64,000 bases of DNA from contig CM038704.1 in assembly GCA_021613375.1 (NCBI GenBank), forward strand, positions 32,054,582-32,118,581, given 5' to 3'. Source of the stretch: Megaleporinus macrocephalus (lineage: Eukaryota; Chordata; Actinopteri; Characiformes; Anostomidae). Position 1 is the first letter of the stretch. Each line of letters starts with the position of its first letter. Positions 63,901 through 64,000 of this stretch are shown one piece after another. The notes under the pieces were generated by a model. That model worked only from the letters and a program-made list of their open reading frames with translations, did not search any database and was not told the origin of the DNA. The position numbers and the translations under genes were made by a program.

Positions 63901-64000
63901 TTTAGTCCACCAAAAACAGGACCCATGTGCACACTTTCACCCTACTGACAGCGTATGCGAAGACAGACAACATACACCACGATAAAAACATACCAACAAA

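Larger units (their letters stand above)
58743..64000 (-). other. 3' part of the first st3gal3 intron (open at window end)
   Basis: No sequence for the expected hydrophobic membrane-anchor exon was found up to 64000, so the intron continues beyond the window. Contains a dispersed repeat core (59005-59050), a conserved-looking stretch (59270-59940), a palindromic MITE (60857-60957) and a CpG-richer patch (61140-61370). Confidence 0.7.

Noticed and set aside
1..64000. CRISPR array, prokaryotic operon or phage-type system
   Set aside because: No regularly spaced direct repeats with unique spacers, no ribosome-binding/operon structure; all coding sequence is split by spliceosomal introns.
1..64000. 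tRNA or other structural RNA genes
   Set aside because: No convincing A-box/B-box pair or cloverleaf found by reading; a scan with tRNAscan-SE and Rfam models would settle it.

Overview
The window is vertebrate nuclear DNA, almost certainly from a ray-finned (teleost) fish. It is AT-rich, about 1.6% coding, full of (CA)n/(AT)n microsatellites and decayed Tc1-type transposons, with short exons bounded by GT/AG introns. Several of the repeats (IR/DR Tc1 elements, a piggyBac element with TTAA duplications, a repeat whose end reads ACTTCATTAGGTACAC) look like ones I remember as common in otophysan fish such as characins and catfish. That finer placement is recollection, not computed.

One gene accounts for all protein-coding sequence I can support: a minus-strand ST3GAL3-type beta-galactoside alpha-2,3-sialyltransferase (st3gal3). 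Ten coding exons run from 58742 down to the stop codon at 16210. Their lengths (48, 43, 93, 95, 64, 96, 187, 147, 147, 90 nt) and phases join into one open frame of about 335 residues. This frame covers the lumenal stem, sialylmotifs L, S, III and VS, and the natural C-terminus. Only the first coding exon (cytoplasmic tail and membrane anchor, about 40 residues) is missing; it must lie beyond 64000. One intron uses a GC-AG splice pair.

Layout: 1-15.6 kb is downstream intergenic DNA with Tc1 remnants, an (AT)n tract, a diverged local duplication and an unexplained GC-richer block at 6.84-7.36 kb. 15.6-16.3 kb is the probable 3' UTR and terminal exon. 16.3-58.7 kb is the exon/intron body. Its largest intron (22.6-36.3 kb) holds an internally deleted Tc1, a TTAA-flanked piggyBac element and a complete-length but dead Tc1 with about 212-bp inverted repeats. 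The 43.4-51.1 kb intron holds another dead Tc1. 58.7-64 kb is the 3' part of the first intron, with one stretch that looks like a conserved non-coding element and one palindromic MITE.

I found no prokaryotic-type system, CRISPR array, rRNA or tRNA that I could support. The most interesting points are the GC-AG intron, the divergent and phase-symmetric stem exon, a piggyBac copy that keeps its termini and a scrap of transposase, a degenerate ankyrin-like fragment, and candidate intronic regulatory DNA.
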